Shown: positions 17,059 to 25,757, numbered from the stretch's first letter. The stretch is DNA of 64,000 nucleotides from CAWCAL01 sp963695075 (GCA_963695075.1 CAVOFR010000007.1:1426001-1490000); one strand, 5' to 3'. Program-made: numbers and translations. The notes: generated by a model not told the origin, from the letters alone.

Positions 17059-17203
17059 GAGAGCGAACCACCTTCGAGGGTCGGGCGGCCTGCGTGGCCG
17101 CGGAACGCAGCGACGGACTCATGAGAGCGAACCACCTTCGAGGGTCGGGCGGCCTGCGTGGCCGGGGAACGCAGCGACGGACTCATGAGAGCGAACCACC
17201 TTC
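17052..17203 (-). repeat. 64-bp tandem repeat carrying the cysNC translation start
   Basis: Two 64-bp copies (17052-17115 and 17116-17179) differ at one base, and a third, 24-nt partial copy runs 17180-17203. Each begins with the reverse complement of ATGAGTC preceded by AAGGTGG, so the ribosome-binding site and start codon of cysNC are triplicated. The unit length is not a multiple of three, so the upstream ATGs are in other frames. The array fills nearly the whole cysD-cysNC gap. Confidence 0.92.
17055..17186 (-). CDS. Possible 43-residue leader ORF upstream of cysNC
   Basis: Starting at the ATG of the third repeat copy, an ORF of 43 codons (MSPSLRSPATQAARPSKVV...) runs through both full copies. 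It ends with a TGA that overlaps the true cysNC ATG in ATGA. It could couple cysNC translation to an upstream ribosome, or simply be a by-product of the duplication. No homologue is recognised. The ORF from the second copy (24 residues) instead overruns the cysNC start. Confidence 0.3.
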   Translation of the reverse strand: MSPSLRSPATQAARPSKVVRSHESVAAFRGHAGRPTLEGGSLS

Positions 17204-17214
17204 TACGGTCGGCA

Positions 17215-18147
17215 TCAGAAATACCCCTCGCGCTTCTTCTCCTCCATCGAGCCCGACTGGTCGTAGTCGATCACCCTGCCCTCACGCTCGGAGCGCGTGG
17301 CCAGCAGCATCTCCTGGATGATCTCGGGAAGGGTGGCGGCCATGGATTCGACCGCGCCCGACAACGGGTAGCAACCCAGGGTGCGGAACCGCACCGAGCG
17401 CATCTCCGATGTCTCGTCGTCCTCGAAGCGGAACCGCTCGTCGTCGACCATGATCGTCACGCCGTCGCGGACCACCACCGGTCGTTCCTTCGCGTAGTAG
17501 AGCGGGACGATCTCGATGTCCTCGAGCAGGATGTACTGCCAGATGTCGAGCTCGGTCCAGTTGCTGAGCGGAAAGACCCGGATGGACTCGCCGGCGTGGA
17601 CCCGCCCGTTGTACTGGTTCCACAGCTCGGGTCGCTGGTTCTTCGGGTCCCATCGGTGGAACTTGTCGCGGAAGCTGAAGACCCGTTCCTTGGCCCGAGA
17701 CTTCTCCTCGTCGCGGCGGGCTCCGCCGAAGGCGGCGTCGTAGCCCCCCGCGTCGAGGGCCTGCTTCAGCGCTTGGGTCTTCATCACGTCCGTGTAGTTC
17801 TTGGATCCGTGATCGAAGGGGTTGATGTTCTGCTCGAGCCCCTCGGGATTGGTGTGGCTGATGAGCTCGAACCCGAGCTCATCAGCCATGCGGTCGCGGA
17901 ACTCGATCATCTCCCGGAACTTCCACGTGGTGTTCACGTGGAGGAGGGGGAAGGGCAAAGGAGCCGGGTGGAAGGCCTTGCGGGCCAGATGCAGCATGAC
18001 CGACGAGTCCTTGCCGATCGAGTACATCATCACGGGATTGTCGAACTGCGCAACGACCTCGCGCATGATGTGGATGCTCTCGGCTTCGAGCTGCTTGAGG
18101 TGGGTGAGCCGGAAGTCGGCGCTGGTCGGCGCTTCGGTGGAGGTCAC
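17215..18147 (-). CDS. cysD: Sulfate adenylyltransferase subunit 2
   Basis: Catalytic ATP-sulfurylase subunit, forming APS from ATP and sulfate in a complex with CysN. The 310-residue protein has the PP-loop MMYSIGKDSSVMLHLARKAF, LLHVNTTWKFREMIEFRD, the block DAAFGGARRDEEKSRAKERV, FPLSNWTELDIWQYI, and the C-terminal RFRTLGCYPLSG and SMEEKKREGYF. All match the CysD/PAPS-reductase-like family at its usual ~300 length. GTG start, with TATCCT exactly 7 nt upstream suggesting an extra leaderless promoter. It follows lipoprotein 2 by 30 nt. Confidence 0.96.
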   Translation of the reverse strand: MTSTEAPTSADFRLTHLKQLEAESIHIMREVVAQFDNPVMMYSIGKDSSVMLHLARKAFHPAPLPFPLLHVNTTWKFREMIEFRDRMADELGFELISHTNPEGLEQNINPFDHGSKNYTDVMKTQALKQALDAGGYDAAFGGARRDEEKSRAKERVFSFRDKFHRWDPKNQRPELWNQYNGRVHAGESIRVFPLSNWTELDIWQYILLEDIEIVPLYYAKERPVVVRDGVTIMVDDERFRFEDDETSEMRSVRFRTLGCYPLSGAVESMAATLPEIIQEMLLATRSEREGRVIDYDQSGSMEEKKREGYF

Positions 18148-18154
18148 GGCATGG

Positions 18155-18160
18155 AGGATA
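18155..18160 (-). promoter_or_regulatory. Putative leaderless -10 box for cysD
   Basis: TATCCT on the minus strand, 7 nt before the cysD GTG. It would allow cysD-cysNC-cysC expression independently of the upstream lipoprotein gene. Confidence 0.4.
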
Positions 18161-18177
18161 CGGCCCCGATGGCCGCC

Positions 18178-19773
18178 TCAGCGGCTCACGAGCTCGAAGT
18201 TGTCGTCCATCACGATGCAGGTGTCGTTCTCGTCGAAAGCTGCACCCTCGATCGCGCAAGGGGACGTCCAGGTCATGGTCTGGTCGGAGTCGGCGATCGC
18301 ATACTTCCCGTCGGAGATGGAAGCGGGGGTCATGTTGAGCAGGTCGACGGCGTTCAGCCCGGCGAGCGCGTCGGCGATGTCGTCGCGGGTGGGGTTGTCG
18401 CCGGCGTGGTAGACGCCCCGGGCGGCCATTCGCATCAGGGCGCAGACGTTGCTCACCATTCCCGACGGCGTGTTCTCGGCCTCGGAGTACCAGTCGTACT
18501 CGATGCCCGTCCTCTCGGCGTAGACCTCGTTGCACATCTGGTTGAACGCCGGGATCTCCATCCCCTCGATCCGGAAGTTCCCCGTTGCGGCTGCATCAAC
18601 GATGATCGTGCCGTCATAGAGGCCGGCAGCAGCTTCGCCACCGAACGCCGCGACCTTGGACGAGACCAGGTCGCCGGCCTGCGACGCGAAGTTCGAGTTG
18701 TAGAACTGCACGGAACCGGGCTCGAATCCCTGGGTCACCATCTCCTGTACGTAGCCGGGGAGCGAGGTGACGCTCAGCGTCGGGAACACCGCGTCGACCC
18801 CGGCGTCGACCAGATTGGCGACCGACTCGGCTACGCCCTCGGCGCAGGTCGTTCCTCCTCCGCACCCGATGACGTCGTTCACCGCCACGTCGTAGCCCAG
18901 CTCCTCGAGCGTGCCGACCAGGCCGTCCTCGACGGCCTCGGGCTGACCGGGTACGTCGGCGCCTATGACGGCGATGGTCTTGCCCTCGAGCTCCCCCTCG
19001 GTGTCGAGTCTCTCGACCATGAAGCGCAGACTCTCGTTGAGGGTGAAGTCCAGGGTGAGCAGTCGCCCGTTGCCACGGGTCATGAAGTCGTCGGACAGGC
19101 CCTGGGTGGTGATCAGCGGAGTGTTGTGGTCCTCGGCTACGCACAGGGTCGCGGTTCCCTGGACACCGGTGCTGTTGAGGACGACCGCGGCGTTGTTGTC
19201 CTCGGTGGCCTCGATGCAGTTGGCGATCCGGGCCTGCTCCAGGTCGGAGCTGAGGGGGTCGTGGCTGCTCTCCGACATCACGATCTGGCGGCCGCGGATG
19301 CCGTTGCAGTCCTCGTTGATCACCTCGGTGAACGTGTCGAACATGAGCGAGACGTCCCCCACGTCGATGCCGAAGCCGATGTTCACGAGGTTCTCGAGCT
19401 CCTGGCGGATCTGGTGAATCGCGATGGTGTCGGCCTCGATGCCGGGTTCGGTGGCCTGGCGGCCAGGGGCTTCGTCGTGAGGTGAACAGAAGCTGTCGAG
19501 GCCGCTGAACGGATCGGAGCGATCGAAGCCGGCCTGGAACTCGGTGAAGACGCCGCCCCGCGGGTCGTCGTAGATCTCGCCCGAGCCGCCGGTCCCGGTG
19601 GTGTCGCCCGTGGCTGAGGTGTCCGCCGGCTCTGTGGTGTCGCCGGTATCGGAGGTGTCCGCCGTGTCGACGGTGTCTCCCGTCGCATCATCGGTCGACT
19701 CACCGGAGCAGGCGGCTGCGACGAGGGTCATGGCGACGAGGACGGACAGGAGACGAGCGATGTTCCAGCGCAA
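18178..19773 (-). CDS. Substrate-binding lipoprotein 2 (LIV-type, paralogue of 12860-14452)
   Basis: Solute-binding lipoprotein of 531 residues: signal peptide MRWNIARLLSVLVAMTLVA, lipobox AAC, then a Thr/Asp repeat spacer. The large binding domain shares blocks with lipoprotein 1 (DSFCxPHDEAxGRxATEPGIEADT, GIRGRxxxxxxxxYDPLS-like, EMVTQGFEPGxVQFYxSNFxxQAGDLVSSKV, and ENDTCxV near the end). The shared C-terminal segments show recent common ancestry. TTG start with AGAAGGGA 8 nt upstream. It is first in the minus-strand cluster and divergent from the fused ABC transporter genes, so it is the best candidate for their binding partner. Ligand unknown. Confidence 0.82.
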   Translation of the reverse strand: MRWNIARLLSVLVAMTLVAAACSGESTDDATGDTVDTADTSDTGDTTEPADTSATGDTTGTGGSGEIYDDPRGGVFTEFQAGFDRSDPFSGLDSFCSPHDEAPGRQATEPGIEADTIAIHQIRQELENLVNIGFGIDVGDVSLMFDTFTEVINEDCNGIRGRQIVMSESSHDPLSSDLEQARIANCIEATEDNNAAVVLNSTGVQGTATLCVAEDHNTPLITTQGLSDDFMTRGNGRLLTLDFTLNESLRFMVERLDTEGELEGKTIAVIGADVPGQPEAVEDGLVGTLEELGYDVAVNDVIGCGGGTTCAEGVAESVANLVDAGVDAVFPTLSVTSLPGYVQEMVTQGFEPGSVQFYNSNFASQAGDLVSSKVAAFGGEAAAGLYDGTIIVDAAATGNFRIEGMEIPAFNQMCNEVYAERTGIEYDWYSEAENTPSGMVSNVCALMRMAARGVYHAGDNPTRDDIADALAGLNAVDLLNMTPASISDGKYAIADSDQTMTWTSPCAIEGAAFDENDTCIVMDDNFELVSR

Positions 19774-19788
19774 GAGGTGGTCCCTTCT

Positions 19789-19815
19789 GGTGATCGGCGC
19801 GCCGCGCCGACCACC
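19789..19815. promoter_or_regulatory. Inverted repeat in divergent promoter region
   Basis: TCGGCGC-GCC-GCGCCGA, extended by GGTG/CACC after one mismatch, lies 16 bp upstream of the lipoprotein 2 start and ~90 bp upstream of the MFS-ABC start. It could be a leader hairpin or an operator shared by the two divergent units. Confidence 0.35.
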
Positions 19816-19902
19816 GTGACGCTAGCGCAGGCGAATCCCTTGCTCTGTGTACCGGTCGCGGCCAAGATGCACCACCACTTCGTTCAGGGGGGACATGGGA
19901 AC

Positions 19903-22122
19903 GTGACCGATCAACGGTCCGGGCCGGAGGCCGGGACGGCCGAGCTAGCCGCCGCCGTCCTCGCCGGGGACTCGAAGCGGCGCGCCACCCAGGCCGAGCG
20001 CGACGCCCGGACCGCACTGCCCGACGACCTGCTCCCGGGTGTGGGCGACGAGGAGATGACGCTGAAGGGCGCCCTGGCCAAGGGTGGGGTCGCGATGGTC
20101 GTGTTCATGTTCCTTCTGAACGTGATCGACGACCTGCCGCGAGCGGTGCGGGTGGTCGCCCCGGACATCCAGGAGACCTTCGGTCTGTCCGACACGGCGC
20201 TCGCCGGAGTCCTGAGCTTCGGCGGGGTGGCGCTGGTCCTGGGCGCGGTGCCCATGGCCACGCTGGCCGATCGGATCAAGCGGGTGACCATCATTCCGAT
20301 CGCGTCGCTGTTCTGGGCTGCGACGATGGCCCTGAGCGGGTTCGTGGCCAATCCGTTCCAGCTGTTCATGACCAGCGCCGCCACCGGCCTGGGCCAGTCC
20401 TACCGGATCCCGGTGTCCAACTCACTCCTGTCCGACTCCTACCCGGTGCAGTCGCGGAACCGGATCTTCGCGTTCGAGGGTATGGGTCGACCGATCGGCC
20501 AGCTGCTCGGGCCGCTGCTGGTCGGCGGCGTGGCGGCATGGGCCGGTGGCGTCGAGGGCTGGCGATGGGCATTCGTGGCCCTGGCCATCCCGCCGGTCGT
20601 CGTCGGGCTCGCGTCGATCGGTCTGAAGGAGCCGAAACGCGGGCAGTTCGACCAGCAGTCGGTCCTGGGCCGCACGATCGACGATGCCCGTGAGGAACTG
20701 CCGGTCTCGATCGGTCAAGCCTTCGAGCGGCTCAAGAAGGTCAGGACCTTCTACTACCTGTCGGTCGGCGTGGGCGTGGTCGGATTCGCGCTGATCGCCG
20801 TGCCCCTCCAGTTCAACCTGCTGCTCGAGGACAAGTACGCGTACGGGCCGCTCAAGCGCGGCATCGTGGAGTCGTTCATCTGGGTGGTCGCGATCCCGCT
20901 GCTCCCGTTCGTGGGCCGGTTGTTCGATCGGGTCTTCCGTCAGGATCCGCAGCGGATGATGCGCGTGGCCGGGATGTTCGTCATCGCGGCCGGAGCCCTG
21001 TACGCGATCGGTCTCCCGCTCAAGCCGATCGGTGGGCTCGTGATCCTCGTGGCCCTGGCGCAGGCCGCGATCACCGCCGCGTTCGTGGCGGCGGGTCCCA
21101 TCATCGCTGCGGTGTCGCCGTTCCGGATCCGCGCCCTCGCCTTCGCCTTCCTGCCGGTGTTCATCTTCCTGATGGGCGGGTTCGTCGGTGGGCTGTTCGT
21201 CGGACAGCTGTCCGACTCGTTCGGCAACCGCACGGCCATGCTGGCGGTCGCCCCCCTGGCCTGCGTCATCGGGGGCTCGCTGATCATGTACGGCGGGAGG
21301 TTCATCCGCTACGACATCTCGCTGGCGGTCGAGGAGATCCTCGAGGAGCGGGACGAGATGGATCGCATGGCCGAGTCGGCCGACGACATCCCCGTGGTCC
21401 AGGTCAACAACCTCGACTTCAGCTACGGCCAGGTCCAGGTGTTGTTCGACGTCGGCCTCGAGGTGGGCCGGGGTGAGGTGCTGGCGCTCCTGGGTACCAA
21501 CGGTGCAGGCAAGTCGACCCTCCTCCGCGCGATCAGCGGGCTCGGGGTGCCCGAGCGGGGGGTCATCCGCCTGAACGGCCGCACGATCACCTACACCGAC
21601 GCCGAGCGCCGGTTCGCCGAAGGAATCGTGCAGTTGCGGGGCGGCGCGGGCATCTTCCCCGATCTCACGATCGGTGAGAACCTGCGCACCTCGGTGCTGG
21701 CTCGCAAGCTCGACCGGGACGAGATCGATCGGCGCATCGCCACCGCGGTCGACCGGTTCCCCGCTCTCGACGGGCGTCTGGGCGAGAAGGCCGGTGATCT
21801 CTCCGGCGGCCAGCAGCAGATGATGGCGTTGGCCATGGCGCTGATGCACGAGCCCGAGGTGCTGATCATCGACGAGCTCAGCCTCGGCCTGGCCCCGCTG
21901 GTGGTTCAGGAGCTGCTGGCGGTGATCGAGGCCCTCAAGGCGGACGGCCAGACGATGATCGTGGTCGAGCAGTCGGTCAACATCGCCCTTTCGCTGGCCG
22001 ATCGGGCGGTCTTCCTGGAGAAGGGAGAGGTCCGCTTCAGCGGATCGGCACAGGAGCTGAGCGAACGCGACGACCTCGCCCAGGCCGTCTTCCTCGGCGG
22101 TGACACCGGAGCCGACCGATGA
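19903..22122 (+). CDS. MFS transporter fused to LivF-like ABC ATPase
   Basis: A 739-residue fusion. Residues about 40-470 form a major-facilitator domain with many hydrophobic segments: FMFLLNVIDDLPRAVRVVAP at the first helix, and the MFS loop-2 region AVPMATLADRIKRV (G/A-x3-D-R-x-x-R type). From about 494 follows a complete LivF-type ATPase: LALLGTNGAGKSTLLRAISG, LSGGQQQMMALAMALM, VLIIDELSLGLAPLVV and MIVVEQSVNIAL. GTG 19903 follows GGGGGGA by 9 nt; upstream GTG/ATG frames lack a ribosome-binding site. Its stop overlaps the next gene in ATGA. Role inferred: ATPase subunit of the LIV importer tethered to a carrier. Confidence 0.88.
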   Translation: MTDQRSGPEAGTAELAAAVLAGDSKRRATQAERDARTALPDDLLPGVGDEEMTLKGALAKGGVAMVVFMFLLNVIDDLPRAVRVVAPDIQETFGLSDTALAGVLSFGGVALVLGAVPMATLADRIKRVTIIPIASLFWAATMALSGFVANPFQLFMTSAATGLGQSYRIPVSNSLLSDSYPVQSRNRIFAFEGMGRPIGQLLGPLLVGGVAAWAGGVEGWRWAFVALAIPPVVVGLASIGLKEPKRGQFDQQSVLGRTIDDAREELPVSIGQAFERLKKVRTFYYLSVGVGVVGFALIAVPLQFNLLLEDKYAYGPLKRGIVESFIWVVAIPLLPFVGRLFDRVFRQDPQRMMRVAGMFVIAAGALYAIGLPLKPIGGLVILVALAQAAITAAFVAAGPIIAAVSPFRIRALAFAFLPVFIFLMGGFVGGLFVGQLSDSFGNRTAMLAVAPLACVIGGSLIMYGGRFIRYDISLAVEEILEERDEMDRMAESADDIPVVQVNNLDFSYGQVQVLFDVGLEVGRGEVLALLGTNGAGKSTLLRAISGLGVPERGVIRLNGRTITYTDAERRFAEGIVQLRGGAGIFPDLTIGENLRTSVLARKLDRDEIDRRIATAVDRFPALDGRLGEKAGDLSGGQQQMMALAMALMHEPEVLIIDELSLGLAPLVVQELLAVIEALKADGQTMIVVEQSVNIALSLADRAVFLEKGEVRFSGSAQELSERDDLAQAVFLGGDTGADR

Positions 22123-24965
22123 TCGAGATCTTCGGCATCGTCATCACCCAGCAGGACATCGTCATCGGTCTCGTGACCGGGCTCACGTACGCCGCGCTGG
22201 CGGCCGGATTCGTGCTCGTCTATCGCGCCACCGGTGTTCTCAACTTCGCCCACGCCGAGATGGGAGCGTTGGGTGTCGCGGTGTTCGTCCTGTTCCTCGT
22301 GCGCTACGAGCTGAACTGGTGGCTGTCCTACGGCTTGGCCGTGCTGGCGATGGCAATCGTCGGAGCGATCATCGAGCTCACGGTGGTGCGCCGGTTGTTC
22401 ACCGCGCCCCGCCTGGTCCTGCTCATCGCCACCATCGGGGTGGCGCAGCTCCTGACCGCGGTGAAGATCAATCTTCCCGCGGTGACGACCCCGGGCCCCA
22501 TCCCGCTCCCGTTCGACTGGACCCTGGAGATCGGCGACGTGACGTTGCTCGACCGCGATCTCCTCGTCCTCTTCCTGGTACCGGCATTGATCCTGGGCCT
22601 CGGTGTGTTCCTCAATCGGACCCGGTTCGGTCTGGCGGTGCGCGCCACCGCGTCCAACGCCGACACGGCTCGGATCTACGGCACGAGCCCCAAGCTGACG
22701 TCCACGATCGTGTGGGTCATCGCCGGCGCGCTGGCGGCGGCGACGGCGATCGTCTTCGCCCCGTTCCAGATCAGCAACGCCGCGGCTGCCGGTTCGGCCG
22801 CGCTGGCCGCCCCGCTGCTGCTGCGAGCCATCACCGTCGGCCTCCTCGCCCAGATGCGCTCCCTGCCCATGGTGTTGGCCGGCGGACTGGCCGTCGGTGT
22901 CGTCGAACAGATCGTGCGGGCGAACGTCGAATCGACCAACCGGACCATCGTCGACCTCTACCTGTTCCTGGCCGTCCTGGTCGTGGTGCTGTTCGTCAAG
23001 AGGGGCGGGACCGAAGACTCCTCCTGGTCGCTGTCGCCCCAACTGAAGCCGGTGCCCGAACGGCTGAAGCAGGTCTTCTGGGTGCGCCACCTCAATCTCA
23101 TCGGTTTCGTGCTCCTGTTCTCGTCGTTCGTCGGACTCGGTCTCGTCCTCGAGAGCGCCACCAGCCTGTTCCTGTGGAGCAGCATCATGATCACCGCCAT
23201 GGTGGGCGTCTCGCTCTCCCTGCTGACCGGCTGGGCCGGACAGCTGTCGCTCGGGCAGTTCGCCTTCGTCGGCCTGGGCGGGCTCACGATGGGCACGCTC
23301 ACCAACGGATACGAGATCCCCCTTCTCGGCTCGTTCACCCTGGAATGGGGTCTGGCGTTGGTCATCTCGGTCCTGGTCGGGGTCGTGGCGGCTTTCATCA
23401 TCGGGATCCCCGCCCTACGCGTCCGCGGGTTGTACCTGGCCGTGGCCACGCTGGCGTTCGCTGTCGCGGCGGCGAATTGGTTGTTCATCCAGGACGTCTT
23501 CACCGGCGGCAGCTCGGCCACTCGGCCGGTGGCGAAACCGGTGATCGGTCCGATCGATTTCGGTGATCCCGACACGGGTCGCCAGTCCTTCTACTGGCTG
23601 TGCCTGCTGGCCCTGATCGGGGTGTGTGCGCTGGTCGCTCAGCTCCGTCGCACCGGTATCGGCCGCAGTGTGATAGCGGTGCGGGAGAACGAGGAGATGG
23701 CCTCGGCATCGACGGTGTCCCCCCGCCGTATGCAGCTCACCGCCTTCGCCATCTCGGGCGGGATCGCCGCGTTCGCCGGCTGTCTCTTCGTCACGCTCCA
23801 GTCGTCGATCCAGCCGGCCACGACGTTCGCCCCCGAGGTCTCGATACGCATGGTGGCAATCGCCATCATCGGTGGTCTCGGGTCGGTGGCCGGTCCGGTG
23901 CTCGGAGCACTCTGGGTCCAAGGCGTGCCGGCACTGTTCGACGCCTCGTCGCCGCCCGAGCTCGTCGTTCTGCTCACCAGCAGCATCGGTCTGTTGCTGT
24001 TGCTGATGTACTTCCCGGGCGGACTCCAGCAGATCGTCTACCGCGTGCGGGACGCGCTGTTGGGAGCGGCCGAGAGCCGGCTCGACGAGACCGACGACGT
24101 CGCGGTCGAGCGACCCCCCGTGCACGTGTTGAGCCGCCACCGGGGACCGGTCGAGCTGGCCGAGGGCCAGCCCGCGCTGTCCACGTCGAAGGTCTCGGTC
24201 CAGTTCGGTGGCAATCGCGCCGTCAGCGAGGTGGACTTCCACGTGATGTCCGACGAGCTCGTCGGTCTGATCGGCACCAACGGCGCCGGAAAGTCCACGC
24301 TGCTCGATGCGATCAGTGGGTTCGTCCCGTCGACGGGGACGATCGAGGTGCTCGGCCGGGAGGTCAACCACATGCGCGCCCACCTCCGGCACGGCCTGGG
24401 TCTGGGTCGGGGATTCCAGGCCGCGAAGCTGTACCCGGAACTGACGGTGGAGGAGACGTTGATGGTGTCGCTCGAGGCCCGGGAGCGGTCGTTGCTGGCC
24501 CCGTCGATGCTGCACCTGCCACCGTCGCCGGCATCCGAGCGACGCAAGCGGTCCGAATCCGACGACATCATCAGCTTCCTCGGCCTCGGTTCTCATGCCG
24601 ACAGCTACGTCTCCGGACTCTCGACCGGAACCCGACGGGTCGTCGAGCTCGGCAGCCTCCTGGCAGTCGATGCTCGCGTGCTCCTGCTCGACGAGCCGAC
24701 CGGGGGGGTGGCCCAGAAGGAGACCGAGGCGTTCGGGCCGCTGATCCGCCGGATCCAGCGCGAGCTCCGGGCCGCGGTGGTCGTCATCGAACACGACATG
24801 CCGCTGGTCATGAGCATCAGCGACCGGGTCTACTGCCTCGAGGCCGGGGCGGTGATCGCCGAGGGTTCACCCCGGGAGGTGCGCGAGGACCCGCAGGTGA
24901 TCGCGTCCTACCTGGGCACCGACGATCGTGCGATCCATCGTTCCGATCAAGGCCCGGCCGCCTGA
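22119..24965 (+). CDS. LivH-LivM-LivG fused ABC importer (permease-permease-ATPase)
   Basis: A single 948-residue polypeptide with three normally separate LIV-type subunits. LivH-like permease occupies about 1-300 (GLTYAALAAGFVLVYRATGV, LNFAHAEMGALG, GLAVRATASNADTARIYG). LivM-like permease occupies about 325-630 (LSLLTGWAGQLSLGQFAFVG, IGIPALRVRGLYLAVATLAF, GGLGSVAGPVLGALWVQ). LivG-like ATPase occupies about 686-948 (GLIGTNGAGKSTLLDAISGF, signature LSTGTRRVVELGSLLA, VLLLDEPTGGVAQKE, VVIEHDMPLVMSISDRVYCL). With the MFS-LivF protein upstream it supplies all membrane and ATPase parts of one importer; binding proteins would be the two lipoproteins on the other strand. Substrate unknown. Confidence 0.9.
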   Translation: MIEIFGIVITQQDIVIGLVTGLTYAALAAGFVLVYRATGVLNFAHAEMGALGVAVFVLFLVRYELNWWLSYGLAVLAMAIVGAIIELTVVRRLFTAPRLVLLIATIGVAQLLTAVKINLPAVTTPGPIPLPFDWTLEIGDVTLLDRDLLVLFLVPALILGLGVFLNRTRFGLAVRATASNADTARIYGTSPKLTSTIVWVIAGALAAATAIVFAPFQISNAAAAGSAALAAPLLLRAITVGLLAQMRSLPMVLAGGLAVGVVEQIVRANVESTNRTIVDLYLFLAVLVVVLFVKRGGTEDSSWSLSPQLKPVPERLKQVFWVRHLNLIGFVLLFSSFVGLGLVLESATSLFLWSSIMITAMVGVSLSLLTGWAGQLSLGQFAFVGLGGLTMGTLTNGYEIPLLGSFTLEWGLALVISVLVGVVAAFIIGIPALRVRGLYLAVATLAFAVAAANWLFIQDVFTGGSSATRPVAKPVIGPIDFGDPDTGRQSFYWLCLLALIGVCALVAQLRRTGIGRSVIAVRENEEMASASTVSPRRMQLTAFAISGGIAAFAGCLFVTLQSSIQPATTFAPEVSIRMVAIAIIGGLGSVAGPVLGALWVQGVPALFDASSPPELVVLLTSSIGLLLLLMYFPGGLQQIVYRVRDALLGAAESRLDETDDVAVERPPVHVLSRHRGPVELAEGQPALSTSKVSVQFGGNRAVSEVDFHVMSDELVGLIGTNGAGKSTLLDAISGFVPSTGTIEVLGREVNHMRAHLRHGLGLGRGFQAAKLYPELTVEETLMVSLEARERSLLAPSMLHLPPSPASERRKRSESDDIISFLGLGSHADSYVSGLSTGTRRVVELGSLLAVDARVLLLDEPTGGVAQKETEAFGPLIRRIQRELRAAVVVIEHDMPLVMSISDRVYCLEAGAVIAEGSPREVREDPQVIASYLGTDDRAIHRSDQGPAA

Positions 24966-25032
24966 CCCCCCCTCTGCCGAAATCTGGTCCGTCAGCGTCG
25001 GTAGCCGACGGTTGGGAACGACCTGTTGGCGG

Positions 25033-25690
25033 TCACACCGGAAAGCGGCGCCGGATCCAGTCGGCGAGGAGGGGATCGACCACCGCCAGCCGTTCGTCGC
25101 GGCGCACGAGGTGGCCGTTGCCCACCAGCGCGTCGGCCGCGGCCAGGGCCTCTTGCCAGGTGGCGGCGTCGGCGGTGTCGCCTGGTTGAGTGAGACGCCG
25201 TACGGCGTCGGCCAGCTGCATGGCGCGTTGGGGATGGCCCTCGGAGGACGAGACGATGCGGCGGCCCGCCGGGCCGGCCGCGCGCCCGGTGGAAGCGAAC
25301 CCACCGTCGACGATGTCGAGCACGGCGCGGTCGGAAGGGGACCCATCTCGATCAGGTCGGCCTGAGCGAAGAACGGCTGGGTCTGGTCGCCGAACAGCGT
25401 TCGCATGGTCGAGGGTTGGGACCCGGCGAAGACGATCCCCAAGTCCTGGTAGTGATGCTGGAGCTGCGTGCGGAGGACTCCCGCCGCACCGCCGACACCG
25501 GCGATGCCCGAGAACTCGTCGAGCACGAGAGTTGGAGGCCCACTACGCCGAGGCGGAGGGAAACCGTACCGGCGATGGAGTCGAGGACCTTCCGCACGGG
25601 ACCCGTGACCGCGGCCAGATCGGCGCACACCGCTTCAGGAGGCTCGTCTTCCCGTGACGCCGCGGTCCGAGCAGCGCGGTCACTCCATCA
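25033..25690 (-). pseudogene. Decayed AAA-type ATPase gene
   Basis: Fragments of one ATPase appear in different minus-strand frames. Near 25680 is VTALLGPRRHGKTSLLKR (Walker A). Next comes VCADLAAVTGPVRKVLDSI, then LVLDEFSGIAGVGGAAGVLR with FAGSQPSTMRTLFGDQTQ (Walker B and sensor-like region). Finally, from 25323, there is the winged-helix end HPQRAMQLADAVRRLT to WIRRRFPV. At least two frameshifts separate them, and stop codons precede the P-loop. No start is present, so the N-terminus is lost. Related intact genes are ~370-residue P-loop ATPases of the ATPase_2/AAA_16 type. It fills most of the 24966-25757 gap. Confidence 0.7.
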
Positions 25691-25757
25691 GATAGAGGTT
25701 CACGGGCTCGACTCGATGGAGTTCGGTTGGAGGCCGTGGGATGAGGCAGGATTGGAC

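Noticed and set aside
17052..17203. CRISPR-like array
   Set aside because: The 64-bp units are directly adjacent without unique spacers, and there are no cas genes. It is a simple tandem duplication.
17158..19485. Long plus-strand ORF of 775 codons opposite cysD and lipoprotein 2
   Set aside because: Antisense shadow of two recognisable genes; the translation is His/Asp/Val-rich with no domain and arises from GC-rich codon structure.
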